Below, in pieces: positions 43,331 to 53,200 of a stretch of DNA of 64,000 nt (positions are counted from its first letter, which is position 1; each line of letters begins with the position of its first letter). The DNA comes from Haliclona indistincta (lineage: Eukaryota; Porifera; Demospongiae; Haplosclerida; Chalinidae). The notes beneath the pieces are model-generated. The model was not told where the DNA came from. It worked only from the letters and a program-made list of their open reading frames with translations, and made no database searches. The translations under genes were made by a program, and so were the position numbers. The DNA lies in the NCBI GenBank assembly GCA_964017065.1, contig OZ024786.1:151501-215500 (forward strand), in the 5' to 3' direction.

Positions 43331-43797
43331 CAACGAAGATCTTCAACGGCCTCCCTGAGAGTCGCCATCTTGATTTTCGTCGACAAGCAAGCAGTCCCGG
43401 CGACTTTCATAGACTTCCTACAAGCGCTCGCACTTCAGATTCCCTTAGAGATAGTGAAAATGCAGTAGAAATGTATAACAGTGGAGATATGTGCGAAAAC
43501 TCATTTTCACACATGAGTAGCCGCCATCTTAGTTCGAGGTCATCCCTACATATCATTGCCGATCGGCAATGATAATACTAACTTTATGTTTGCCAACTGA
43601 CAAATACAAGTAAATGTGACATGCACCATTGATTTGCTTTACATTTGCATAGGTAAACAAATATCCGCTTTCGCCCTGTGAATTTATCAACTACCTATCA
43701 CAATTGGTATACAATAAATTCCTCTCTCTCTCCTTCTCCCTCTCTCCCTTTCTCTCTCGCTCTCCCTCTCCCCCTTTCTCTCTCTCCCCATATGCAG

Positions 43798-44356
43798 ATT
43801 GTTCATGCTCCTCACTGTAGTCATAAAGCTAAGCTAGTGAAGCTACATGTAGGTGACAAGCTATATAACATCAGAGATCTCACACGACGCACTCCTCAAG
43901 GATGGAGCGAGGAAAGAGTACAAGAGTACTTCAAATGGACAGCAAAGGACAGCCGGGACAGTAACCACATACACCAGCTATAGATATGCATTGCTTTACC
44001 AGTAACTGAAAGACTAGCAAATATATCTCAGCTGTTCTAGCTACTACTATTATCGTTAGTAGATGCAGATTTGTTCACTTTACTTCAGAAAAGTTTTTAT
44101 GTATGTGTGTATTTGGCTGAGTAGCAACCTTTTTGATTACAGGAATCCACTTAATATTATTACAGGTTGTCTCCTTTCCAAATTTGTCTCTTGATTAAAC
44201 CCTGCACTTTTTCTCAAATTTTGATCCCAACTTCATTGTGCTCTTCTCTACTACATACGCCATGTACTATAGGGTGTGAAGGGTTTATTGGGAACTAATA
44301 AATCCCTCGAGAAGAAGATTCAAGACGTGTTAGATACAAGAGGGCTTTCATTATAA
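43798..44356 (+). pseudogene. MESH1/HDDC3 pseudogene, exons 3-4 only
   Basis: 43798-43947 corresponds to MESH1 exon 3 and keeps the pyrimidine tract and a CAG acceptor. It has a 6-bp in-frame insertion (ACATGT) in front of the GDKLYN motif, and the donor is lost (AAGGACAG instead of CAGGTCAG). 44273-44356 corresponds to exon 4, with AGGGTGTGAAGGG at the acceptor and a premature stop two codons early (TTATAA). Exons 1-2 with the essential His and HD motifs were not found upstream. The retained intron marks it as a DNA-level segmental duplicate. Confidence 0.9.
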
Positions 44357-44894
44357 GACTGAGTGCATGTGTTTGTTCATATCATCGTGCTTATCAATGA
44401 TATTATTGACTAATATTACATGTACATGAACTGTCTAACGATAAATTTTGTCTACAAAAAGGCTCAAGCATAAACCAGGCACACTAAAATGAGACTTGCA
44501 TAATAAAACTTTTTGTACATACAGGAGCTAAGAATATCTTCATGCAGGTGTGGAAATTGCGGGCAATTCTAACTAAGAAGGTCATACATCACGCAACTCC
44601 AGGGAGCTGCAAAATACTGCTAATTTTAGCACAAGTATGCGAACTTGTCTTCTAATTTTAGCATGTGTATGTGAGGTTGTCTTCTCTGTTGCTAATGTCC
44701 ATTACCAGGAATTTCTATGTTTTGGGGCTGCAGTGATGAGTTGTATGATGCAAGTCTGGTTTTGAATATGCCTGCATGAATTATGACAATTTGGTGATCA
44801 TATACGCGTAGCGACTAGAAATTATAGTTGCACATACATGTAATAATGTATTGAAGCAAAAACGTTAATAACTTAACGTACAACAATAAGTCAC
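44357..44894. other. Intergenic, no feature seen
   Basis: AT-rich sequence between the MESH1 pseudogene and the end of RING-NHL copy A. A short phrase TTCTAATTTTAGCA/TGCTAATTTTAGCA is repeated near 44618-44660. Confidence 0.5.
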
Positions 44895-46040
44895 CTATTG
44901 CAGGTATATAGTATAGGTTAATAATCCATTGTCATCACTGATGTACAGTCGGCCTGTTTGATTAGATACAATGAAATGAGGATGCTTGAAACTAGAGCCA
45001 TCACTGTCACCGATATATCCAAGAAACTTGCCGTTACTACTGAACATACTCACTGTATTATTGTTAATCTCAGTCACATAAAGTATGCCATTAGCATCGA
45101 CACACAGACCATATGGACGAATGAGTTGACTTCCTCCTTCTTCCTTACTGTCGATGACAGACAACAGTTTACCCTCGGGAGTGAACTTCTGAACTCTGTC
45201 GTTAAGACTATCAGCTACATAGACCATACCATCAGCGTCAATAGCTATACCACCTGGATATCTGAGCTCCCCAGGTTGAGTTCCATATCTACCCAGACAG
45301 TGCGAGTAAGTAAGGTCAGCATTGAGAACCTGGACACGAAAGTTATCATGATCACTGATGAATATTTGTCCATTACGATGAACAGCTACACCTGTTGGAC
45401 ACCAGAACTGCAATGGTTGAGATCCCTCACTGCCCACTGTAGCTATGAAGGCACCCTCTGCTGTCAACAATTGTAGACGATGATTATAATAGTCAGCAAC
45501 AACAATGTGCCCATCTTGAGTCACTGCCACTCCCTTTGGATAGTTGAATTCTATTTGTCTTTTACCATACTGTCCAAAGCTCCTGATCTTCCTCCCGTTA
45601 GTAGGGTCGATAATAGTGATGGCATGTGTGCCAGACTCTACGACAATGAGGTGACCTTCCTTTGTGATAGCAAGTCCTGAAGGATTTGACAGATCAGTGA
45701 ATGTCTGTCCTGCCCTCCTGGACTTGACCTCTACACAGTTATTCTGCTGGGACCCAGACACCTTTTCTAGCACTTGATGGAGCTCCAGGAGGTTGTTGAT
45801 GAGGAAGGCAGACTGGAATCCACTCACTCCCTTGTCGGGTTGCTGTGTGGTCTGGCGGCACACGGGGCAAGTGATAAAGTGCTTGCCTCCCTGGACTTGC
45901 ACGCGGAAGTGGGCAAGGCAGTTGTGACAGAAAGAGTGGAGACAGGGCAGTGTCCTGGGCTGAGTGTAGTGATCCAGACAGACTGGACAGGTCAGCTGCT
46001 GCTCGAGATTAGCAAGAGCCTTATTATTCGAGGAAGCCAT
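44895..46040 (-). CDS. RING-NHL protein, copy A (B-box and filamin domain absent)
   Basis: Probable E3 ubiquitin ligase of the TRIM-NHL type, single exon, about 381 residues from the MASSNN start. C3HC4 RING at about residues 17-62 (CPVCLDHYTQPRTLPCLHSF...CPVCRQ), then a short helical stretch (LLELHQVLEKV). Five to six NHL propeller repeats follow from about 110 to the end (GLAITKEGHLIVVES, GVAVTQDGHIVVADYYNHRL, GVAVHRNGQIFISDHDNFRV, GIAIDADGMVYVADSLNDRV, GLCVDANGILYVTEINNNTV). The paralogue at 62.8 kb has a filamin repeat before NHL, which is missing here. I chose the start at 46040 because upstream in-frame sequence lies in a hAT MITE. Confidence 0.88.
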   Translation of the reverse strand: MASSNNKALANLEQQLTCPVCLDHYTQPRTLPCLHSFCHNCLAHFRVQVQGGKHFITCPVCRQTTQQPDKGVSGFQSAFLINNLLELHQVLEKVSGSQQNNCVEVKSRRAGQTFTDLSNPSGLAITKEGHLIVVESGTHAITIIDPTNGRKIRSFGQYGKRQIEFNYPKGVAVTQDGHIVVADYYNHRLQLLTAEGAFIATVGSEGSQPLQFWCPTGVAVHRNGQIFISDHDNFRVQVLNADLTYSHCLGRYGTQPGELRYPGGIAIDADGMVYVADSLNDRVQKFTPEGKLLSVIDSKEEGGSQLIRPYGLCVDANGILYVTEINNNTVSMFSSNGKFLGYIGDSDGSSFKHPHFIVSNQTGRLYISDDNGLLTYTIYLQ

Positions 46041-46061
46041 TGTGGGTAGTATTACATGCAC

Positions 46062-46346
46062 CAGGGGCGTAGCTAGGATCTGAACATTGGTCGGGCACGT
46101 GGAGCGCACTGCAAAAATGTTGCTCGTTAATGTTATGGTATACTTGCGTCCTGAAGATCGAAAGTGATGATCCGGGTCCAAGACTGTCGAAGTATAGTGT
46201 ATAAGAGCGCTTGCATGGGCATTATGTAGGAGTAGTCAGTAGTCTGGGGTTCAGGCAACGTTTGGAATCAAAACAGGAATGGCTGGGCACAGCCTATGGT
46301 TGGGTGGGCACAGGCCCGTCCAGGCCCACCCATAGCTACGCCACTG
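46062..46346. mobile_element. hAT MITE directly upstream of RING-NHL copy A
   Basis: Ends CAGGGGCGTAGCTAGG and CATAGCTACGCCACTG are inverted, with a perfect 8-bp target duplication ACATGCAC (46054-46061, 46347-46354). Non-coding. It lies 22 bp from the start codon, so it probably forms the 5' UTR or core promoter of the gene. Confidence 0.93.
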
Positions 46347-46631
46347 ACATGCACTGAGGTGGATAGGCAATTAGGCAGGATAGCGCTGATTCGCGAACTG
46401 AAGTTTCTACCGCGAAAATTTCCCGTTGTGCTAAAATAATGGGATGCTACAAAACCTGGACTATGGACTGGACCGTGGACTGGACTCTGGACTGAAACTT
46501 TCAGCTATGAAAATTAATTTTTTATTCAAAATAACGATATCAAATGCACAAAAATTAATGTCACATAATAATATAATGGAAAATGTATAATAGTGAAACA
46601 GCAGTTTATAGAGCATAGCCATATGCCAAAT

Positions 46632-47977
46632 TCAAAAAGCAACAACTGGTGGTGTGAAGCATGTCATGGGAGTTACGTAGAATTCCCCAAGCTTGTATGT
46701 AGTATCAACTGTTAGCACACTGAATCGATGGTTACTCGTAAGGAATCTGACCATATCCTGCAACTGCCACCCAAAGCACGATACACTCATAGGATGTGGT
46801 GCAGCCTTTACGTCTTGAACGAATATGCTAGCGGTACCTTGTGCTAGTTTACATTCTAGCATGACGCTATATAGTGGATCACAATCCTTGGCTGGCTTCA
46901 TACGAGCATAGGACACTTGACGACAATCACGCGGTAACAATGCAATTCCTCGACTCTCGATCTCTCCACCTTTTTCTCTGGTTACTTGAGAAAGCACTTC
47001 TTTAGGAGTACTTGACGATGCCAGTTGTTGTATACGCTTCTTTGTTGAAGTAGCTGTCGGAAAAAAGGAACGATCACTTTCCATGAGGTTTAACTTTGAT
47101 CGACACTTCTGGACCATCGAACATGTATTGTATCATTGAATACTTGTTCCGCTGACCTTCGGAATCTAAATGTAAACAGTAAAATAAAATTAATGTACAT
47201 AATGGTAAATAACAATGGATGTAGCAATGGATGGATGATCCCGGATCGAAACGTTTTATTAACTATTGTTTCTTCATATGCTACGGCTCACGATCTACTC
47301 ACAATGTTGACTCGACGTAGCAACCAACTATATGAAATTATGTAGCATTTTTTCATTTGGTATGATTGTGAGACACATGTATGGATTTTATTGTAAAGCA
47401 TGCAGTTTCATATCATTTGACCAACATTAGAAGTGTATATATGCACAGTTTACCTCGTATGTCAATGACAATCCGCCGAAACAACTTGTAAGTTCCGTGG
47501 GTATAGTACCATCGGGCAAGAGTGTAGAACAAATTACCACCTAATTTAGGCTTCCCAGACGTTAAGCGGATTTCACCTTTGCGGGACATAGTGAAGTAAG
47601 TTGACTTGGTCCCATTAGCAATCCAAGTACCCAGGTCGTCTGCCTTAAGATCACTGAACAAAACATCATCCAAATCAATGACGAAAGTAGCTGTTTTCGT
47701 AACACCCAGTGGCTGAATATGGCACACACGTTTGAGGTTGGTGACTTTTGCCATCAAAATTTCTGCTAGTTTAAAAGCAGGATAGCCGCAATCGACAGTG
47801 GAATAAATAGGAAGCTCAGGATCATTTTCATAGTGAGCAACACTCTCATCTCCCTCAGAGTCATCACTAAATTTCAGTCTGCATACAAAAAATTAATTAA
47901 TAGCATGTTGCAGCATTCGCTACAATTACCTTTTACGTGAGGTTTCAAAATCCTGTTCATCATCACTTCCTTCAGAA
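46632..47977 (-). pseudogene. MULE-like transposase-related gene fragment
   Basis: Exons 47977-47930 and 47878-47454 (FVIDLDDVLFSDLKADDLGTW), then a third block from about 47166 (YSMIQYMFDGPEVSIKVKPHG) to 46632 (VPRD-like LLPRDCRQVSYARMK; VLTVDTTYKLGEFYVTPMTC). The order and wording resemble a transposase-type family common in cnidarian and sponge genomes, in which D-x-T-x-x-LG-FYVTP-T is the first catalytic aspartate region; that likeness is from memory. The frame breaks near 47075 and homology stops right after the first catalytic motif, so it cannot be active. A palindrome (47985-48278) borders it. Confidence 0.6.
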
Positions 47978-47984
47978 CTATCAT

Positions 47985-48278
47985 AAACAAGTAATAAAAA
48001 CATTTTAACCAAAATGCAAGAGATTTAGGGCTGGTACATTTATCGAAAAAGTATGGAAACAAGATTTTGAAATGAAAAGGATTGTATCAATAGCAGTGTA
48101 ATGCTACCTCCCTATTAAATTAACCACAACTATCGAAAGCAGTTAATTTAGGGAGGTAGCATTACACTGCTATTGATACAATCCTTTTCATTTCAAAATC
48201 TTGTTTCCATACTTTTTCGATAAATGTACCAACCCTAAATCTCTTGCATTTTGGTTAAAATGTTTTTATTACTTGTTT
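47985..48278. mobile_element. 294-bp foldback element
   Basis: Arms of about 120 bp: AAACAAGTAATAAAAACATT on the left is answered by AATGTTTTTATTACTTGTTT on the right. The inner GGGAGGTAGCATTACACTGC is likewise matched by GCAGTGTAATGCTACCTCCC. The loop is short, about 40 bp. Confidence 0.92.
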
Positions 48279-48559
48279 CTTTTCTTTTTTATTAATGACT
48301 TAGTTGGCACTTATGCTAACATAAAGAGAACATGGAGAACTATTCCCGGCCGGCCGCAGCCAGACTGCACTCGATCGACTCTGCACTGCATGCAATGATG
48401 CAGCACGTACCATGCAACATTAGCTAACATTAATCTTATTACCCTGAACAGATAAATCCAGTGTAACAGTGAAGATTTGCTCGTTGTCTGCTGTGAACAC
48501 TGCTAGTAGCAGCAGCACTCGCGTTCTAAGCAATTTGTACTAAGGTGCGCGTGTATTAG

Positions 48560-48960
48560 AATAATTACATAGTACGGGCGTGCGCGAGTAGGCGTAACCT
48601 AGTAACGGAGTTCAAACAGAATGATGGAATGGAGTCTGTTATGGACCCAAAATCGCTGTTTTCCTGGAAATACTCGCTTCTGCTAGTGTTTTAGGCCTAA
48701 ATAGATATCAGGTGCACTGATGGTCATAGGTAGCGTTGCTTCTGTGTAGGTTTAGTTGCGTTTGGTTCGCTCACTACTGTGCTAGACTCGCTGAAAAAGA
48801 AGAAAAAAGAAAGAAGATGAACAAACGGGTGACCACGTGAACTCTGGTTTACCACCTTAGACCTGGTTTCTTTTGCTTCTGAAGGTCTCTTTGTAATCGC
48901 ACAAATTGTGCAAGGAGCTTCAGAACGTTAGATTAGCTTGAAACGCCCGTACGGCGAAGA
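48560..48960. repeat. Dispersed repeat, copy 2
   Basis: Same ordered blocks as 42880-43330 (AATACTCGCTTCTGCTAGTG; AAAGAAGATGAACAA; GGTTTACCACCTTAGA). About 70% alike by eye over some 300 bp. 48960-49190 shows no further feature. Confidence 0.55.
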
Positions 48961-49201
48961 TATGGCTGTGCCGTACTTAGTGCCTCCGGGCGAGACGCCA
49001 TCTTATCATGCCCCTGGCAACTGGCCTTATAATCTTTATTAGTAGACTCATTGTAAACGCTTACCTCTTAGGATAGCCCCTAGGTAGTTAAAATACCCCT
49101 GATGTCGTCAACAGCCAAGATATACGTGAATTATTGCGTTTAGCCTAAGTGTAGCCGCCATCTTGTTTTCCGCCCAACCCTAAATATGCCACGTCTACCG
49201 C

Positions 49202-49821
49202 CAGGGGGGGTACGACAAGCTAATTTATTCTGACGTAATGCTGACGTAGCTTCACGTAGGCAATGATTTAGTAAACCAGAATACATTGCGTTTTCCTGGT
49301 CTGCTACGCCTTTCGAGGACAATTTGACCGGTAAGTATGTTGCTAAATAGATTCTACTGCCCAAGACCTTTCGTTTAAGCTGCCGTACCCCACCCGTACC
49401 TCTTTTAGTTTTTGCAGTACAGAGAGATGAAGATAGATAACTGGTTGGCAAAATTATTCACCCAAGAAAGCACCAACGTGATCAAAACAGCATTGCTATC
49501 ATTCCTGAGCATCAGTCGGTTAATAATGTATAGAAATTGCGACTGTGACGCACAAATTCTGGCTGCAATACGCACAAATGTTGTCCAATCACTGTAACAG
49601 CAGAAACTTGTTTCAGCTATTTTCAGTAGATTGTTCTGGAATATTGCTTGCCTTGACCTGGAGTGTAAACAATGCACACTTGAGCTCGATATCATGTACT
49701 ATAGCGCGATGGCAAACTGTTTAAACTATCCTGCATACATTCCTCCATATCATTATTCGTTAGTGGGCGTGTGGTATGTCAACAATACGTCATATTAAAT
49801 TAGCTTGTCGTACCCCCCCTG
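49202..49821. mobile_element. 620-bp TIR element with 9-bp target duplication
   Basis: Ends CAGGGGGGGTACGACAAGCT and AGCTTGTCGTACCCCCCCTG are exact complements. Target duplication GTCTACCGC on both sides (49193-49201, 49822-49830). Nine base pairs fits Mutator/MULE-type insertion. No intact coding frame. Confidence 0.92.
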
Positions 49822-50118
49822 GTCTACCGCGTGGCATAATTAAAATAATGGTAAATAAATTCCCACATAGCTAATATACTTAGAAGGTTTACCCATAGAT
49901 AATATATACTACGTAACCGGGATAAGAAACTTCAAAAACCGGATGTGCAGATGCGCGTTGCGCCTACGTGACGTAATATGACGTGTACGAGTAGGAAATT
50001 ATAAATGCACAACTGGAACGTTTCAATGGCTACTACTCTCGCTACTAGTACTACTTTCGCTGCTGCTACTACATCTATCTCGACGGAATTTGTGAATTAG
50101 AGGAACTCAAGAATACAA

Positions 50119-50599
50119 TGGTTAAGCTTACCAATAGGATTTTAGCTACTGCTAGCAGGCGCGTGTCCAGAAATGAGGAAAGATAGGTGCGCGCGCGAAG
50201 CGCGCCCCAAAAATCTAATTAATATTCATGATATTCATTAAATTGCGTCATTTTCGTCATTATTCTCATAGTGCACTGGATTTGTTCTTCGCTAGAACTA
50301 ATGGAAAACGGCCTAAACCAATTTAGAATGGAATATTGGCAGCTGATAAGTTTGTTGCAATAACAGTTGTGATAAATTTATACCCACAGTGTACTTTAAT
50401 GCAATGAATAATTTAAAACTTCAATGCTGAGGGGGGTGCTAGAGCACCCGGAGCCCTATCGTGGACACGCGCCTGGCTAGGAATCGGCTTGCTAATGACA
50501 ATAGCCAGAAAGTTGTGAAACTTCTGATCGATAAGCTACAGAAGTCCTACTCAGACATGTTGGATTCAGTAGAGAGATGCAAACTTGTTGTATCATAAC
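50119..50599 (+). pseudogene. Small reading frame split by a MITE
   Basis: A frame starting ATGGTTAAGCTTACC at 50119 runs to the target site GCTAG and is cut by the nested element. The remainder (NRLANDNSQKVVKLL...) continues in the same frame after 50480 and stops at about 50599. Before insertion it would have been about 50 codons, Lys/Leu-rich and amphipathic. It may be the first exon of a gene carried by the outer element. No family recognised. Confidence 0.55.
50156..50475. mobile_element. Nested MITE, GGCGCGTGTCC ends
   Basis: Ends CAGGCGCGTGTCCA and TGGACACGCGCCTG are inverted; GCTAG flanks both sides (50151-50155, 50476-50480). Inserted inside the 1.5-kb element, hence younger than it. 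Confidence 0.88.
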
Positions 50600-51422
50600 T
50601 CTGACACATCTCATACAATAATATGTCATACAATTTCGAACATTAAATTTTGTATTAATAATGATCACATGAAAAATTCAACTTCTGTACACCAATTCTG
50701 TATTTGCTTCTGCTTTCCTTTCTTGTCTTGCTTCTAGTCACACTCTTTGTATGAAAACAGGACCAGCTCTGTGAGTACATGACAGTAATGACTACAATGT
50801 CAACATAATTATGTATAAACACACTGTAGGAGTTTTAATATAATTCTTGTTCAAAGTATTATCTACAAAACCTAATATGCCCAGTCCATACAACTATAGT
50901 CCAACTACCTGAAACACCACATACATAATAGATAAGTCAAGTAAATTCTATGAATATGTGTTTGTAAAACATGCACTAAAATAACAAAAACATTTATATC
51001 GAGCTAATCGAACGAGTTAGTCATACAAAACCAAGCCTAGTCCATGCAGAATTCTTAGTAGATCAACATGGAAATGATTAGAAACACAGGCAATGGTTCA
51101 CAAACGAGAGTATGTGTTTTTAGCTGTAAAAGTGTACTTTTAACTTACTTAGCCACAGACTCGCTTTCCCATTTCCACAGAATAGCTTTCCTTCATTTAT
51201 CTAACTTAAAGATCGCTGGAAGGTCGCTAGTTGCGTGTTAACAACCAGAAAGCGTACGCACGCATGTTGACAAAGTTGTGAGTAGCTAGACACGGCAGCC
51301 ATTGCTACTTCCGGCGCAACGAGCATTGTATCACTAGACGTGACGTCACGTAATGTATTTTGGATTGGAGAAAATTTAGTTTCTTATCCCGGTTACGTAG
51401 TATATATTATCTATGGTTTACC

Positions 51423-51795
51423 TTGAAGAGGGAGCTGGCGACTGTGGCGGTTTCTTCGTTGGGGTATAAAGACTTTTGGTAAATCGCTGGTGTCATAGAT
51501 CGATAGATTGGAGTCGCTATCGCTATTGTCGGAGATCAGAATCACCTCCAAAATTAATTTAGGAAGATTTCCTCCTAAAATTTCAAGCTTTTTCTTGTCA
51601 TCAAAATATGTTGCTTGCTACTCACCAAGATGCATTGACAACACAGAGTTTGAAGGTAGTGTTTGACGTATGAAGAAAATTTTAGAAATTCTCAGTGCAT
51701 GCGCAGTTATATTTTATTCATGCAGGTGTATACTCAGGGCAAGCTAGTGGAACACAAGCACGTAGGCATGCAGGGGGGGCGGAGGCTGGGAGAGG
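51423..51795. other. No feature seen
   Basis: Unassigned sequence between two elements; no convincing exon on either strand. Confidence 0.4.
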
Positions 51796-51799
51796 TTAA

Positions 51800-52377
51800 G
51801 GGACTACACGGCGAACTATAGAAACGGCTTGATTTGCGTGCTGTTTTTTCTGGCTAACCATCTAGTACTTCACAGCGACTTTACCAACTGCTGGGCGGTC
51901 CTAGGGTGGAGCTAGAGGGCCGAGGGACCCAAATGTTTTACGACATAGTTTTTCTTTAATTTAAAGGTAGCAACCAGGGTGGGTGGGAGGGGGGAGGGCG
52001 GGCAAGCGGAGCGGGTGACCTTTGCCTACCTCTGGCGCCACAAATGACCTTGCTGCGTTCTTAGCTGACCTCTGTAGCTCAATTCTTGTGCAAACCACGA
52101 AACTAATTAAATATTCGCGGCCTTGTGACTGACAGACTGAACACTTTACGCAAAAACGCATGCATACGTTTGCTCACCACGAGCCATTCAGTTCACAAAT
52201 CCATTTTGGTGGGCGTGGCTTGTCCGCTCATTGAATAAAATTTTTGCTTTTTCTACAGTGTTTGCTCCGCCCACAAGCAGATTTGTGAGTTTCTTTGATG
52301 ATAACTGTCTTTGACCACGCTTTGTTTGCCCGAAGAAACTGAAATTTTCGTCATTCTGATGTTCGACGTGTAGTCCC
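51800..52377. mobile_element. piggyBac-like MITE (TTAA target)
   Basis: Ends GGGACTACACG and CGTGTAGTCCC are inverted, flanked by TTAA at 51796-51799 and 52378-52381, the target specificity of piggyBac-type elements. Non-coding. Confidence 0.82.
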
Positions 52378-52381
52378 TTAA

Positions 52382-53044
52382 AGGGGAAGATGTCCCCTTT
52401 TGTTAATTCTTGTTATCAGCTGGATATATAGTATAGTTCAGTGTTACTGATGTTGGAAACTGCTGCTGCTTTTCGACAAAAGAAGCAAACATACTTAACA
52501 TAATAGGCCTCTCAGAAAGTAGCCTGGGATATTAATTCATTTATGTTTGCACTGAAATGGCACAGCAATTCAATGTCATGAATGCAACTAACAGGCAATC
52601 AATCTGTATAATTACATGCATGCATGTATAACAAGCCTACATGCGGATCGACAATCATCTCCGATATAACATGCGTCATGAAGTCAAGTTTCCTTCACCT
52701 GAGGGTGCATACAATTATTCCTAATGAGATGTATCTGACACTTGAACAGTGATCAACGGAAGATTGTGGAGAGCTAGTGGAAATACAGTGTATTGAGCCA
52801 CAATTATTTTTAGTTAGATCTAAGTACTTGTAAACTCTGGCAACAATTATTATTGCGCAATTTTCAGACAGATTTTAGAATTATTTTAAGGATGGTACAA
52901 AACCTGGACTCTGGACCACGTAAAGTGCCGTATGCGCATGCGTCGGTCTGTTCCGCGTGGCTACTACTACGGCTATACTGTGTGTATCAGCTGGCTATTC
53001 CCTCAAACAACGTTGATCGACGCCGGATCGACGCGCTCCAGCTC
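52382..53044. other. Intergenic, no gene
   Basis: The phrase GGTACAAAACCTGGACTCTGG near 52893 also occurs near 46444 (GCTACAAAACCTGGACTATGG), a short dispersed repeat. Otherwise nothing supported. Confidence 0.5.
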
Positions 53045-53200
53045 CTTACTCCGCTATACAGTTGTTGGTTGACATGCACTTTGACGCAATAAAACCGAAT
53101 TTCATAATGTGCAGTAGGTCACAATAAAAATTAATATAATAATACATGAACAATAGCAATGATCACAATGGATGTTCACGGCCCATAATAATCATGGCAG

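Larger units (their letters stand above)
49894..51415. mobile_element. 1.5-kb TIR element carrying a nested element
   Basis: Left CATAGATAATATATACTACG (continuing GTAACCGGGATAAGAAAC) and right CGTAGTATATATTATCTATG are perfect inverted ends of about 38 bp. The target duplication is GTTTACC (49887-49893, 51416-51422). Internally 50120-50600 contains a short split reading frame (see below). 50640-51180 is AT-rich, without a feature. Confidence 0.92.

Noticed and set aside
42878..43468. 196-codon protein
   Set aside because: It crosses a dispersed repeat and a GAA-rich tract, the related copy at 48.6 kb has no such frame, and no domain is recognisable.
44958..45476. Plus-strand frames opposite RING-NHL genes (also 59044-59437 and 62908-63423)
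   Set aside because: Mirror frames of conserved NHL repeats; they recur only because the sense strand is conserved.
46041..46181. N-terminal extension of RING-NHL copy A (MDPDHHFR...)
   Set aside because: The extension reads through a hAT MITE and its target duplication, and no paralogue has it. MASSNN at 46040 matches the start position of copies B and C.
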